Source: Lunularia cruciata
Lineage: Eukaryota > Streptophyta > Marchantiopsida > Lunulariales > Lunulariaceae
NCBI GenBank assembly: GCA_948567375.1
Contig: OX419756.1
Location: 45,398,333-45,462,332, forward strand
Reading direction: 5' to 3'
Length of the DNA: 64,000 nucleotides
This document shows positions 48,715-62,400 of the stretch, in pieces; the stretch's first letter is position 1; every line of letters starts with the position of its first letter. The position numbers and the translations under genes are program-made. The notes beneath the pieces are model-generated. The model saw only the letters and a program-made list of their open reading frames with translations. It did no database searches and was not told the DNA's origin.

Positions 48715-49625
48715 TTTTTGGTTCTATTGCCAAGATCTCTCTAGAAGGCAAGATAATGTTCTGTGTACAATTCTATATTAGATAGAAGGAGGCTATGAGA
48801 GCTCACTTGGAGAGAATTTATGGGAGGAGAGTTTTGAACTAATGTTAGAGAACTTGGACCTATTTGTATACCTTGTACTTCATTATGATATCTTTGAGGT
48901 GATTTTGTACATCTTGTACACTTGAGAGGATTTGGAGAGATTGTGTGAGGTGAATTGCAGATTTTGGAGATTAAGGTGATTTTGGGTAAAATCTTAAGTT
49001 TTAGATCTGAACTTGAAATTTCTACACATGATAGCTTGTGTTATCTTTCATTTATCACACATGAAATTATTGTGAGAGCTACTATGCGCACTAGGCTAGA
49101 ATATTTGAAAGTTGATAGGTTAAATTGCTTTTGCAACTCCATGCTCTTTGGAAACTTGTCCAGAGTCTGCTATTTCTTCAATTTTCAGTGGATTTTTCAA
49201 GAAGTACACAAGAAAATTCAGTGCATTTTATCCTACCTGCTGACACAAAAATTACAGAGGTATCATTCTTGTGCAAAGAGTTCTGAATTTTTGAAGTTAG
49301 GAGGGTGATTTTTGGACCAAATCTGAAATATGAGTGTTGAATAGAAAGGTGTCTAGGCCAAATGGCTGAATGGAAAGATCTGAAATTTTTCACAGATGGA
49401 TGCCCTGGAGTTGTGATCAAGTGTGCAAAATTCAGAGGACTTTGACATACCAGTTGAGATATTTGAGTGATATTGTGAGGAAGGGTTAATTTTGTAGAGT
49501 TGAGATCTCATGCATGAGGAGTTTGAGAGCAACAAAAAGCATGTTTGAGTGTTTAGATTCATCTTGGGAACATAGAGGGTCATCCAGAGTGGAAATTGAG
49601 ACTATGAAATGTTCCTTAAGGGTTT

Positions 49626-51523
49626 GTGGTGATTGTAGGGGTGAATTTGAGAAAAAGAGAATTTAAAATAGAATTTGAAGAGAGTGTTGAGAGGATCCAA
49701 AAACCTAGACCACTTAGAGGAAAGAGTGAATCTAAGTGTTTTTTATGTAAAGAGAAGGGACATAAAGCAAGTTCATATCCATTGAATTTTGAGAGCAAGA
49801 GATTGAGGGAAAGGAGAGGTTTACTTGACTTGGATTTGCATGTTGGACCTTCTTTGCCAAGATTGGGAGGGAGAAGATCTAAGACCAAGGAGTTGTGTGA
49901 GGTTTGTGGAGTGGAAGGACTTCCAAAAGAACATGAGTGTCATGGAGTAAAAGCACTTTGGAGACTTTGGTAAAGGATCTTGGAGAGTATCTTAGTACAA
50001 CTACAGAAATACTTCCACTTTATTAGTTAGTTCTAAAGATTAGTGATGGTGATAATCTTTCAACTTATGGATAAACTATTTATGAGAGTTTGATTAATAT
50101 GCACTCTAGGATTTGATTTTGCTATAGAAATCTTGGAGCAACCTGAACCTTTTGTGTTCTCTAGGGTGGATTAATCTCAAATGGTGTTAGTCATGTACAT
50201 ACTCTATTAGTTATAGAGTGAGAGAAAAGAAAAGAAAAAAAGAAAAATTAAGAGAAAAGAAAGATAGTGAGGGGTTAAGATCGGGAAAATTCCGGTTTTC
50301 TTTGGCAAGGATAGAGAAGATGTGGAAACCTTTAGGAGAGACTTCAAAAGAGCTTGCATAGGAAAAAATGAGAGGAGGAAGAATGAGTGGGCCTCATTAT
50401 TACCAGATTTCTTTAAGGATGCAACACTTACATGGTATGAGTCAAAATACCAAAAGAGAGAGGAGAGATGGGCAAGAAGAGTATTGGGAGAGTTTGACTT
50501 CAGCACTCATTGAGAACTTTCTTCCAGATGAGAATTATGAGAGATTGATGAGTGAGGTTACCTTTCTCAAGCAAGGAGATGGAAAGAAAGTGAAAGTCTA
50601 TGTGGAAAGAGTGGAGAAGTTAGAGTCCAAATTTTACATAGTGTTGAGGAGAGGTGGAGATGATATGGAGACTACTATGATTGGCATAGGAGCTATGCTC
50701 ACCAAGAATTTTGTGGGAAGGTTGAGACCACAAATCAGAAGCAAGGTGAGATATGAGAAACCTTCTTCCAAGGTTGAAGCCATCAAGATCGCAATTCTAT
50801 AGAGGAGAGTTTGGAAGGGGATGAGAGTGATTTGGTGATGAAGGACATTGTGCATCCTCCTTAAGGTTACAAGTATGGTGGAACTTCAGATACTTTGGTT
50901 ACAAGGGTTGCACCACAAGTAGTAGTTGCTCCAGTTCTTGCACCCCTATCAAAGGATCCACTTCAAACCGTCACAAAACAAGTTGCAGATCTCAAGATCA
51001 ATGTGGTGCAATTATGGGAGAAGAGAGAGGTAGATCAGAATGTAGGGAGAGGCCCAAGAGTTATGGAAACTATCCATATAGAGGAGGCCAACCAACCAAC
51101 AATTTCAATCATAGAAATTGTTTTGGTTATAGAGGAAGAGTCCATATCCAAAGGAATTGCCCAAATTCCTCTTACCATGGAGGAAGGGGTTATGAGGGAG
51201 CCAATAGAGGGAAAGAGGGAGGTAGTGAAACCCAAGTGGCTCCTAATCCAAACAAAGGTAAGGGAATAACATCCATAGATGTGATTAAGAGCAAGTATGA
51301 GAAGGGAGAGTGCTCAAACTCCAAGGGTCTTAATTTGGAGCTTTTGGCACAAGAGACAAAGAGAGCTTGTTTTGCAAAAGATGTTCATTCTCCTCAAGGA
51401 TTAACTCCAAGCAAGGATACTCCTATTTCTACTAGGAGCACTCGCACCTCAACACCATCAACAACAAAGACTCCAAGGAAGAAGTTTGGGATAGAGGGTT
51501 TCTTGATTTCAAAGCAACAATGA
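49626..51523 (+). pseudogene. Nested gypsy element: gag region
   Basis: 49735-49790 has a knuckle-like CFLCKEKGHKASSY in which the fourth ligand Cys is Tyr. 50280-50810 is the capsid part (FFGKDREDVETFRRDFKRAC, LPDFFKDATLTWYESKYQ, then in another frame IENFLPDENYERLMSEVTFLKQ). About 51100-51160 has a second knuckle, NCFGYRGRVHIQRNC, with the second Cys changed to Tyr. A knuckle upstream of the capsid is unusual and may be a rearranged piece. At least one frameshift lies near 50510. Confidence 0.75.
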
Positions 51524-51719
51524 AACTACAATGTTTTTGAGGATGTTGGTAGTCACAAAGCTAACATCATAGTGGACCAATTGATTGCTTTAAACCCTAC
51601 CTTGAGAAAGGAGCTTAGAGGTGGTTTAAGTTGTACAAGGAGGAAGAGGAAGAAGAAGGAAAAAGCTCTAGTATCAATGGGGGTGGTGGACACCAAACCA
51701 GCACTATGGGAGGCTTCTT

Positions 51720-54700
51720 AATATGCCTCCAAGATTGATGTGAGAGTGAATGGTCACAACATCAAAGATACATTAGTTGATGGAGGATCAGCAGTGAATG
51801 CCATGTCAGAAAGGTTGATGAAGAAGTCGGGTATGATACCCTCTAGACCTCAACATTTATGGTGAACATGGCAAACAAGCAACAAGTTAGACCAGTAGGG
51901 GTGATGGATAAGGTGGTAGTTTCAATTATGAGAATTCAAAATCTCATGACTTTCCAAGTCTTGAAGGATTCAAGCTATGACTTACTTCTTGGGAGGCCAT
52001 TGCTGAGTGCAACATGCTCAATTGATCAATGGCACAAAGGGTACTTGAGGATTGGGCCATCAAACCATAGAGTCATAGTTCATGTGACTAACACCACAAA
52101 CACTTCACATTCAAATACACCATCTTTTGATTATTGGGAATCAGATTCTGAAGAAGGAGCTTCAGATGTGGACACAAGCATGGAAGAAGTGACTTCCACG
52201 AAGGAGGAACAATTTAAATCTGATTTAGATGTGTATCCCTTGTGTGCTATGGATTTTGCACCTAAGCCAAAGATTTTGAAAGACCCAGATAAATCACCAT
52301 TGACACTTGAGGAGATAGAAGGGAGGTTATCTATCCTCAAGTTTGGCCCAAATGTTACCAAGGAGGAGAAGGTAAGATTTGAGGAGATTTTCTGCAAGTT
52401 TATCCATGTGTTTATTTTTAGTTACAAGGATTTGAAAGAAGTTACCTTGGAGGAGCACAAGATAGAGGTGGAATCACATGCAAGACTAGTCCGCCAAAAG
52501 CAACATTACATTAGCCCACCAATATCTTTGGCTGTGAAGGAGGAGATTGATAAGCTCAAGGAGGCCAGATTTATCTTTGAGGTGGAGAATTCAGAATGGG
52601 TGTCTCCAATTTTCATTGTGAAGGAAAAGAATGGCAAGCTTTGGGTATGTGTGTATTACAAGAAGCTCAATGCTATTACCAAGAAGGACTACTACCCTTT
52701 ATCATTCATTGATGAGATCTTGGAGGAGGTTGCAGGTCATGAGAGGTATTGTTTTGGAGATGGTTATAACGGATATAACCAAATCAAAATTGCACCAGAG
52801 CATCAACAACTCACCACATTCACCACACCTTGGAGGCTTATGCTTTCAAGGTCATGCCTTTTGGGCTTTGCAATGCTCTAACCACATTCCAACGGTTCAT
52901 GAACAAGATATTTGAACCTTTCATTGGGAAATTTGTGAGACTTCATTAATGACTTTTGTGTTTATGGGAGCAAGAAAGAGCACTTTGAGCACCTAATCAA
53001 GGTCTTGCAACACTTAGATGAGGCAAATGCAACACTTCACCCATAGAAGTGCATTTTTGGATGTGAAGAAGGTCTACTTTTGGGGCACATCATCTCCAAG
53101 GATGGAATAGCAGTTGATCCTAAGAAGATGAGGAAAATCTCAGACCTTCCATTCCCTTCAAGCTTGACAAAGTTATGCCAATTCTTGGGGATGGTTGGGT
53201 TCTATAGGAGGTTCATCTTCTCATTTTCCAACAAGGCTTATGCATTGACCATCTACATGAAGAAGGGTGTAGATTACATGATGATTTTAGAGGACAAGGA
53301 GGCCTCTCAAAGCTTTTGAGGAGCTCAAGCAATCCCTTGTTGTAGCTCCAATTCTTGCTAAACCTGATTGGAGTAAGCCTTTCATCCTCTACACTAATGC
53401 TTATAATGTAGCTATAGGATGCACTCTTAGTCAATTAGACCAAGATGGACATGATCATCTAATAGCTTACGCTAGTAGGCAGATGGTTTTAGCAGAAAAG
53501 AACTACTCTGTCATGAAGAGAGAAGGGTTGGCAGTGATCTTTGGTCTCAAGAAGTTTAGACACTACTTGATTGGAGGGAAAGCCATCATTATCACAAATC
53601 ACAAAGCTTTGAAGTACATCTTCAACAAGCCTAATGTGGAAGAGAGACTAGCAAAGTGGATGATACTTTTGTCTGAGTATGACTACACCATTGAGGATAG
53701 GCTAGGAAAGAAACATGCAAATGTTGATTTGTTATCTAAGGCCTATGATCATGATGGAGATGAGCCAGTGGATGATTCCTTCTCAAATTAGGAGCTCATG
53801 ATAATCTCAATCACTCAAGAGGTTCCAATGGAGTACAAGGAGATTGTGGATTTTGTGACAAGAGGTAACTATCCAGAAGGGATGCATGCTCAAGAGAAGA
53901 AGGTCCTTGCAGCAAGATCTAGACCTTACACAATGGTGGAGGATATTCTTTTTCACCAAGGAGCAGATGGTCTACTTCAAAGAGCAGTGGGTAAGGAAGA
54001 GTCTATCCTACTCATAAAGGAGTTTCATGAAGGTTTAGTGTGTGGAGGACACTTTGCATGAAAGGTGACTACTTTTAAGATTCTAGATGTAGATTACTAT
54101 TGGAAAGGGATTTTCAAGGATTGTCTTGATTATTGCAAAACTTGTCATGTTTGTCAAGCTTTTGCTAGAAAATCTACTTCCATTCCACCACTTAGATCAA
54201 TTTTATTGCTAGGACCTTTTGAGAAGTGGGGAATTGATTTTATAGGTCCTCTCAATAGAACCCTAAGGAACAATTGGTACATTGTGGTAGTTATTGATTA
54301 CCTTACCAAGTGGGTTGAGGCTAGACCATTGAGGGACAAGAATGAAGATAAGTTGGTAGATTTCTTTATGAACGCATTATCACTAGGTTTGGATGCCCTT
54401 TGGAGTTGGTTTTTGATAGAGTAGAGTTTACAAGAAGCATCACTACATCCATGCTACAACATTTCTCTATCATACATAGAGTAACTACATACTATAAGCC
54501 AAATTCCAATGGCTTGGCCAGGAGAACCAATCAGACCTTGTGCATGATTTTGGCCAAGGATGCAAAAATGGAAGGGACTAAACATTACTAGGACAAGAGG
54601 ATACATGCAGTTTTGTGGGAGTATAGAACAACCATGAAGACTTCCACCGGATATTCTCCATTTCAATTGGTATATGGTATTGAGTCTACCTTACCTATTC

Positions 54701-55134
54701 AGTTTGATCTTCCTACTTTCCAAAGCATTCATGGGAGATTGAAGAAAGCACAAGGAGGTGATGCAGAGAAGTCAAGGAAGGATCAACTCATGAAATTGGA
54801 AGAGGCAAGAGCAATTGCTATGGTTTGAGTGGAGAAAGCCCAAAGGAAACAAAAGGAGAACTATGACAAGAGGCAAGGCAAGAAGAAGGTGGAGCCTTTC
54901 AAAGAAGGTGATTGAGTAATGTTGTTTGATTCCATTTGATTCAAGAGAGTGCAAAAGAAGTTTTTGCCTACGTACTTTGGACCTTTCATAGTGGAGAAGG
55001 TGTAGGCCAATTACACCTATGATCTCAAGGAGTTGGGAGGAAGACACTTTGATAAGATTAACCATGATAAGTTGAAGATGTATCATAAAAGGTAGAGAGA
55101 CCTTCACTTTGAGGAAAAAGTGAAAATCTAGTCC
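51720..55134 (+). pseudogene. Nested gypsy element: pol (protease, RT, RNase H, integrase)
   Basis: The protease has LVDGGSAVNAM near 51775. One frame, 51859-52881, stays open for 340 codons and covers the protease end (DLLLGRPLL) and the RT start (WVSPIFIVKEKNGKLWVCVYYKKLNAITKKDYYPL). RT resumes after a frameshift with the FCVYG box (about 52950) and LGHIISKDGIAVDPKKM (53078-53125). RNase H (KPDWSKPFILYTNA ... EKNYSVMKREGLAVIFGLKKFRHYL, 53360-53780) and integrase follow: the HHCC zinc site (CKTCHVC near 54145), WGIDFIGPL, and DRVEFTR. In NGLARRTNQT the catalytic Glu is Arg. Stops at 53320, 54061, 54422 and others. Confidence 0.85.
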
Positions 55135-55143
55135 AAGGGTAAA

Positions 55144-55833
55144 TGTAACACCCATTTGTGCATGTATGTAGTATTGTGATATTTAGTTTGGTATTACTAG
55201 TACTTGAGAGATATTATTTATAAAGATTTAAAGGATGGTTCTACATTAGTCATGATTAGCTAAATTTAGCCATAACTAAGATAGATGGGACTTTACTTTA
55301 GAGGAAGTGGAAAAAATGAGCACCACTATTTTGGATTCTAGTGTGTTGACTTGGAATTATTCTTAGGTGTTTAGCTTTGAGGAAAGAGTTTAGAACTCTT
55401 GGACTTGCAAGCCTATTTGTTTTAGATTCTTCTATAGTCCAAGGATAGCCCATGTGAAGGAATCCTTGACTTAGTGGTTGGGTCAAGATAAGATCACATG
55501 CTTAGTAGAATATACCCATGTGGATGGATATTCCTTTATACTTTTTGACTTTACTTGAATTTTAGCCTAGTAACTTGAGTTACTCTAGTAATTAGTAACT
55601 TTGGTGCATAATTATTTCACAAGTATATAAACTAGGGGTGAGGAGGTACTCATCATCCTTTCATTTGCAACTATCTCTCTCATTGAGTTCTCTAGTGAGC
55701 AATGTCTTGAGCCTTGGAGTGTTAGCCTTAGAGGTGTATGATGGAGTTGGGGTTCCTTGCCTTCTTAGTCCATGGTGCACTACCATAGTAGCCATCAAAG
55801 GTTCATCCTGAGTGAGAGACGGGCCGGTTCACA
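55144..55833 (+). repeat. 3' LTR of nested gypsy element
   Basis: 690 bases, TGTAACACCC ... GGCCGGTTCACA. TATAAACTAGG near 55623 is the likely promoter box. The purine-rich AGTCCAAGGGTAAA just before it may be the polypurine tract. Confidence 0.92.
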
Positions 55834-55850
55834 GATCTCGGTCTTTTACA

Positions 55851-56980
55851 AATACACTATCAAGTTAGATTAGGATTATATGGGATAAACATCTAACAAA
55901 GGGATGCAAACTGCCTGAAGTGCAAGTCACATTGAAGGTGGTTGCCACCTACTTTAAGCATAGCAACTATGGTCAGGATTAAAATTATTTTAAGGTTAAC
56001 TTAGATATTTAAGGGAGGATTGTGCTCTTGAAGGTCAAGAAGATTGGCACTCTTTCCATACTACAGGAATAGAGTAATAAGAGATGAGAGGAGTGACTAT
56101 CATCCAAGGAGAGTTGAATATACATTGTGTGAGGCCTTGTAGTAGAGAAAGCTCAAGCTATTAAAAGACCATAAAAAGGAGGATTCAACCTCATTGCTAT
56201 AAATTGATGGATGGATGCATGAAGTATGGTAATGATTGATTCAAAACCATTCTTTTGGCATAGTGCTCCTTATCCCTCATTGCACTATTTTTCCCAAGTA
56301 ATTAGAGGATAGTAAGTTCCTCTAATAACTAGCTACTTGGGGATTAAGTGACATACTCCAGAAAGCCAAAGTGTTTTAAGAGAGTGATAGACCCTTGATC
56401 CATCTTTGAGGCAAGTGTTTACAAGAAATTCTTATGACCTAGTGGAGAAACACTCTACTATGGGAGTCCAAACTATCACCTCTCCTTGAGCTAAAGCAAA
56501 GGCCAACCATGTACAAGGCTATAGAAGTAACCTCTCCTTGTTCCCATAGCCTAGTGTCCCTTCATTGTGGGACTAGATTTCCCTTCATGATATTTTTGGT
56601 GCTTGCTACTAGCATAGTTGTATGTCCTCTTCACTATGGTCTACAATGCATTTTGGTCATGTGTACTCCTTGCCATCTTGTGAGAGCACAAATTTTTTTT
56701 GTATAGGAGAAGTTTTGCCTCCAATACCTACAACTAAGTATGCAAGCTCATAGGAAGCATTACCTCCTATGCATATAAGTTCATTGGCTGCTAAATCAGG
56801 AAAATTTCTACAATCCAAGTTCAAACAATATTTCCATTGATGGTAAGCACTTCTGACAAAGAAAATATTCCCTTAAAGGTTGCACCCCATAGCCATCCAT
56901 GCTTCTTCTACAATACCAATTACAATTTCTACAACTTGTACCCCAAGCTACCACAACTTCAAGATTTGCATACCCCCATG
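55851..56980. other. Flank of the chromovirus, no gene recognised
   Basis: AT-rich, stop-filled on both strands; only ORFs under 70 codons. Probably the degraded leader of the gag-containing element that follows. Confidence 0.45.
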
Positions 56981-59000
56981 AACAATAGTGTTCACAAGAC
57001 AAGAGGACTTTGAATCATTTATGCAAATGTTTGAGAATGTCTATATAGCTCAAAATATCATAGGTGATGTTGCCATGGCATGGAAGATAGGCCAATTTTT
57101 CATTTGTATTGTCCAACATTGGTTTAGTGATCTAACCACAATCACAAAAACAAGCTATGTGATGATATGAGCAAAGGGATGATAAGAGTACATCTCTCCA
57201 AAACAACAAGAAAAACTTCAAGATAAAATAAATTGGCTCCACAAGGGGACAAAAAAAACCATGCAAGCATTTATTCAATGATTCCAATACATATCATCAA
57301 TGATCACACCAGCACCAAACCCAACTATGGCTCTCAATTAGTTTAAGGATGTTGTACTAAAAATTTCTAATCCACAACAAGACATCAACTCTAGCACAAG
57401 AATTTGAGGAACCATGCTATTGAGCTCAAGCTAATGATCAAGATATGGCCTTACTAGACCCATGTTCTATCAAACCAATATTTAAAAGAAGTGTGATGCA
57501 TAACCTTCATGTTGCTTCATAAAGATTCCTACAAGCAGCCTACTTCTACAAGGGAACACCCACAATTGCACAAGGACCATACACAATGTCCCAAATAGTA
57601 CCCATATATGTTCAAATGCCCATTGTCCTTCCGTCAATCCCTTCAGCACCATTGACTTTTACTAATGTGATTCTTGCAACACCCTCTAAAATGGAAGATA
57701 TACTAGTAAAATTAGAACGCACTCAGAATCTACACTTAGCGCAACAACTATAAGAGAGGAACCAAATTGTACGGTTGCTAGAGGAGAAATCTCTTGTATA
57801 CGTTGTAGGGGAAGGAAGTACACTAATGCCCAGTGTGTTACCCCTAGCATTCCAAATTTTTGCATCCATTGCAAGAGATACAAGCATACTATAGCAAACT
57901 GCAAAACATTGCAAAGATGTTAGGAATCTCAAGAAGAGAGAACACATGCTATAGATGTTGACCCATAGCATAACAACTTCTACCAATATTGATGGGACAC
58001 AAATTTCCAAGGAGGAAGAGGAAACATACAAGGATTAGGTCCACTTGGACCTGATAAACATTGTCACATTTTTAGTGAAAGCCACTATGCAAATCAATGT
58101 CCAAATAAACCTATTTGCTGCATGTTTTGCTCAATAGCACACATCATAGCATAGTTCCTAGATTTTTGAAATTTCATCTCCCAAGTTCATGGAGTGCGAG
58201 TACAAAATGAACACCAAATCCTTATGGCCCTAATAGGAATGGGTACTTCATTGCAATTGAAGAGAACCCATTGGAAGGAGAGACAATGTTTGTAGAGAAT
58301 CATGTCTCCATGGAAGCAAACATCTTTCTAACTACTTGATCTTGTACTTATGCAATGTCAAATCCAATGAGCAATTCATCTTCCTAAACCTACTCCTTTG
58401 CAAAGATTGATGATGAGCCTCTATTGGAAGATACTTTATAGTCAATCTTAGAGATGTATTGTGCAATGATTCACGTGTTTGATGCATTAGTCAAACAATC
58501 ATCTACTTCAGCCATTCACAACTATGACATCTTAGTAGACCTAGCTAACACTCAGGCCAACATTACCATCAAAATTTTTTACAAGGTAGCCCCTACAAAG
58601 TGCCAAAAACTTAGACATTCTTGATGAAAAAGCACTCCATTGTGCATTCCAAAAACCCAACAAATGAGCACTCATAGTCTTATAACTCCAACCTCTCCTA
58701 TGGGAATTCCACCACATGCAAATAGAGGCAAATCTTTGACTACAAGAAGACCTCTACCTACTTTTATAAATGAGATAATAGACAAACATCAAGTGTTGCA
58801 TAAAAAGGCCCATGACCCTAATATTCTTGTAACCTTTAAGGCAATGTCATCTTGAATTGTCAAATCAACTTGGGTTCCTCCATCAACATTATGACAAAAG
58901 CAATTATGCAAGCAATAGGATTGCAAGGCATGACCAAAATTTTGATGAGAAGACCTTCCTAATGGATTACTTGGTCATGGATACACCTGTTCCTATACAC
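56981..59000 (+). pseudogene. Another gypsy-type gag and protease remnant
   Basis: FTRQEDFESFMQMFENVYIAQN (56988 on) looks like the start of a capsid domain. 57790-57920 has CIRCRGRKYTNAQC and a perfect knuckle CIHCKRYKHTIANC, and 58060-58105 a third, broken one (CHIFSESHYANQC). A protease-like ILVDLANTQANI lies near 58530. This differs from the two elements to the left. Many stops; the polymerase part is missing. Confidence 0.6.
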
Positions 59001-59409
59001 TTTTCCACTTTTATTAGGTGTCCCATAGCTTGTAGATGCATATGTGATTACTTCACTTTTGGGAAGAAGTCAAATCACATTGTTCTTCTATTGTACCTTA
59101 TTGAATAGAATTCCAATTCAGATCAAGAAGGAGAGCCAAGCTTTTACATCCATGCATGGAACCTTGCTTACACTAATAGTGATGGGGAAATTATGGATAC
59201 AATCACCGGTCAAAGCCAAGATAAGCGGTCATGCAATAACCAAATTTGCAAGGATGATAAATTTATCTAACCCTTTCCCCATGTCATATATGCTTGATAC
59301 ACCCATGTTCAAGACATATGCACTCCTACTACCAAATAGTTCCAATAGGCACCATGAAAAATCCTCACAAAAAACTATAGCTTTGTTCCCATTACAATAC
59401 ACACAAGAA

Positions 59410-62400
59410 CATGTTGTTGTATTGTGGTGCGTGTAGCCATAAAAAAGTAAAATTAGCATGGTTTATCCCCACATTAGTGGAGTAGGTTGTATGATGGATC
59501 CCATGGATGAGTTGTTGCAATATGAGCAATCTATATATGTGTATGCAAGTGGCCATGTGAGTTATGATCAAATCCTCTTCAAGAGCTCTAATGTATATAC
59601 ATGGTGGAGAGTTGAATCAAATAGGGATGTTTTAGTGGTAGGAGTCTCAAGCGGCAAGAAGATATTGAGAGTTAGAATTGTAGCAGAGCAAGGAGACCAA
59701 GTGTTAGGGAGAGCAATTGAGTAGGAGATGTCCCATGCTCCTGATCTGCCACTCTCAAATCCTTTTCTCTTCAAGCTTCAAATTCTACACCATGATGGCT
59801 TACGAGATTGGATTGTGATACATTTTGGGCTGCCAATCATGGAATTGGTGACGGGAAAACCAAATCTTGTTGTCCTTCCAATACTTAGTTATGAGCAAGT
59901 ATGGGATCTAACAGCTTATGTGCTCTTATAAATGAAGAAAAACTCAATTTTGCTCATGAGCTTCAAGGACCCCAATTGTGGGGTCCATTTGTCAAAAGTG
60001 AAAAGACTAAATGACAAACTTGTAAGCAATTGGGTCCCAAGAGGAGAACTCATGAGTTTTTGGACCATCAAGGGAGTTCAAGGATGGCATTAGAGAAGTG
60101 AAGACCACGGTTGGAGAGAAGAGCTAACAAGCTACAATTCAAAAGATAGGAATCACATGATTTGAGGGAGATGATCAATTGAATCAAGGGGGTAGAATTC
60201 ATACCCAAGAGCACAAAATAGGTGATTTGGAAAGCTTAGTGAGACATTTTCATGATCTATTAGTGGAATTTTAGGGTAAAAAAATTGCTTATAGTGTTGA
60301 GATCAAGAAATTTTAGTTTTGGTTCAATCTCAAATCAGATTTGGTTGATTGAAGTTGATGCTTTTGGGATGTAAGGTGTTGGAGAAGAGTTGATGATTAG
60401 GTTTGGAGTTTTGATCACTCCCCAAGTTGTAGTTTGAGTCACCTTATGAAAAATTTTAATGTTAGTAGTGGTTAGGTTTTGCACCTTTGTGCAAAGGTTT
60501 CATGTGAAATTCTCAAAATGAAAGTTCAAGGTCTTGGATCAAGTATACCTGGGTTTGTAGAGCTCACAAGTTAGCTCAACTCAAGAATTGATTCATATTT
60601 AGAGATTGAGGTTGGATCAAGTCATATTTAGAGATTGAGGTAGACAAGGGTACAATCAACTATTGTAGAAAATTTGATTGGCTTTGGGTCTATGGAGAGT
60701 GAGAGATGATGCAACAAGTGTTACTGAAATATTGTTGTAAGCTCCGTAGAGCAATTCTATCTTCAATCATGAATGATTGGCAATTCTCCTATTTCTTGTC
60801 AATATGATTGAGGATTTTAGACTTTTGTAGTGTTTTTGAGGATCAAGTGTACCTATGATTCAGAAATCTGAGGAAAAGTTGCCAATAGCAAATCCTAAAT
60901 TAGAGATTTCAAAATTAGGGTGAAAATTATTAGAAAAGAAATTGGCCAAGTTTGTGAGCTTGTCAAGGGAGCTATCATTATCAAATTTTAATTTATTTTA
61001 TATCGTTAGAAAGCTTATCTCACAAGCTTTCCATTTAATTCTAGAACACTTGAATCCAAGTCACACACAATAGGTTATATCCATATGAGTTTTGCAAACT
61101 TTTCATTGTCAAAAAGACATAAAAGTTCCCCACTTGGATTAGAAGTTGGTTGAAATCTGAACAATAGATTGGAGAAGGCTTGGAGTATAGGTTTGAATTA
61201 GCTCAATGATAGAGCAAGAAGGCTCTGAAGCTTTTTTTTGACAAAAATTACAGAGAGTCATTGTCAAATTCTTGTGATCGGATCCTCTTTGTGATTATAT
61301 GTCTGTTTGTATGCCCAGTTGGTTTGATTGGTGTGCAAGCATTGTGCTTAGGTTCCTTCCTTCTAAATGTGCTATTTTTTCTCCTTGGTAATGTTTGAAG
61401 TGATAACCAACATACCAGGAGTGCATGTTATGATGATAGGTTAGGTTGCCCTTTACTTCCCTACCCGATAGAAGGCATCTTCAGAAACAAAAGTGGAGTG
61501 TTCTATTGGTTGGGTACCATGTTGTTATGATTTTCCTTTCTCTCTCTGGGAACACACAGGGTGCCTATCTATGGAGCTTATGGATTAGAGGTCATGTGTA
61601 GACTTCTCTCTACTAAGTTGAGCACATGTGGTACCCAACTAGTAAAACTCTCTACTCTTGTTTCTAAGATTCCTTCTATCAAGGAGAGAAGCAATGTGCA
61701 ACCTAACCTGTCATCATAACATGCACTCCTAGCCTATTGGTAATCACTACCAACATTACCAAGAAGAAAAACATAGCACACATAGAAGGGAGGAACCTAA
61801 GCGTAACATCCGCATACCAATCCAAGCCAAATGGGCGTGAAAACAAGCATGCAAGCACATAGAGGATCTGATCACAAGAATTTGACAAGAACTCTTTGTA
61901 ATTTTTCTCAAAAAAGAGCTTCAAAGCTTTCTTGCTCTGTCATCAAGCGATTTCAACTTGTACTCCAAGTCTCCTCCAATCTGTTCTTCAGATTTCAATC
62001 AACTTCTAATCCAAGTGGGGAACTTTTATGGTTTTTTTTATGGAGAAAGGTCTGCAAAACTCATATGGACATAACCTTTTTTGCATAACTTGGACTCAAG
62101 TGGTCTAGGATTCAATGGAAAGCTTTCCAATGATATGAAATACTCTACAATCTGATCATGATAGCTATCTTGACAAGCTCCCAAACTTGGCTAGTTTTTT
62201 GTAACTTTTACCCTAATTTTGAAATCCCTAGTTTAGAGTTCGCTCTTGGTTCTTGGTAAATTTTCCCTAGATTTCTGAATCAGTGGTACACTTGATCCTC
62301 AAAAGCATTCCAGAAGTCTTAAATCCTCAATTCATTCATGATTGAAGATAGAATTGCTCTACCAAGCTTCCAACAATATTTTAGTAACACTTATTGCATC

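Larger units (their letters stand above)
48021..55833 (+). mobile_element. Nested Ty3/gypsy element (non-chromovirus type), near full length
   Basis: The 5' LTR is 48021-48714, the 3' LTR 55144-55833, total 7.8 kb. GATC flanks both ends (48017-48020 and 55834-55837), consistent with a target-site duplication. In a 60-base comparison (48181-48240 against 55304 onward) the LTRs differ at four positions, so the insertion is not recent. TGGTTCTATTGCC just after the 5' LTR (48719) is the likely primer site. The interior has gag and pol in the order protease, RT, RNase H, integrase. It sits inside the 3' LTR of the chromovirus. Confidence 0.9.
42198..55850 (+). mobile_element. Ty3/gypsy chromovirus, split by a nested gypsy element
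   Basis: The 5' LTR is 42198-42667 and the 3' LTR is 47559-48020 plus 55834-55850; both carry ...ATATGGAGTTTAGTGACAAAGTTA..., AAGCTTCTC, CCTATAAATACCAAAGC and GTCCCAAT.TG.TCTTCCATTCTC. A primer site TGGTATCATAGC follows the 5' LTR at 42669 (two bases from the Met-tRNA-type site). The interior is gag, protease, RT, RNase H, integrase and a chromodomain relict. The nested element occupies 48021-55833. Joining 48020 to 55834 restores LTR continuity with the 5' LTR. All frames are broken, so this copy is inactive. Confidence 0.85.
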
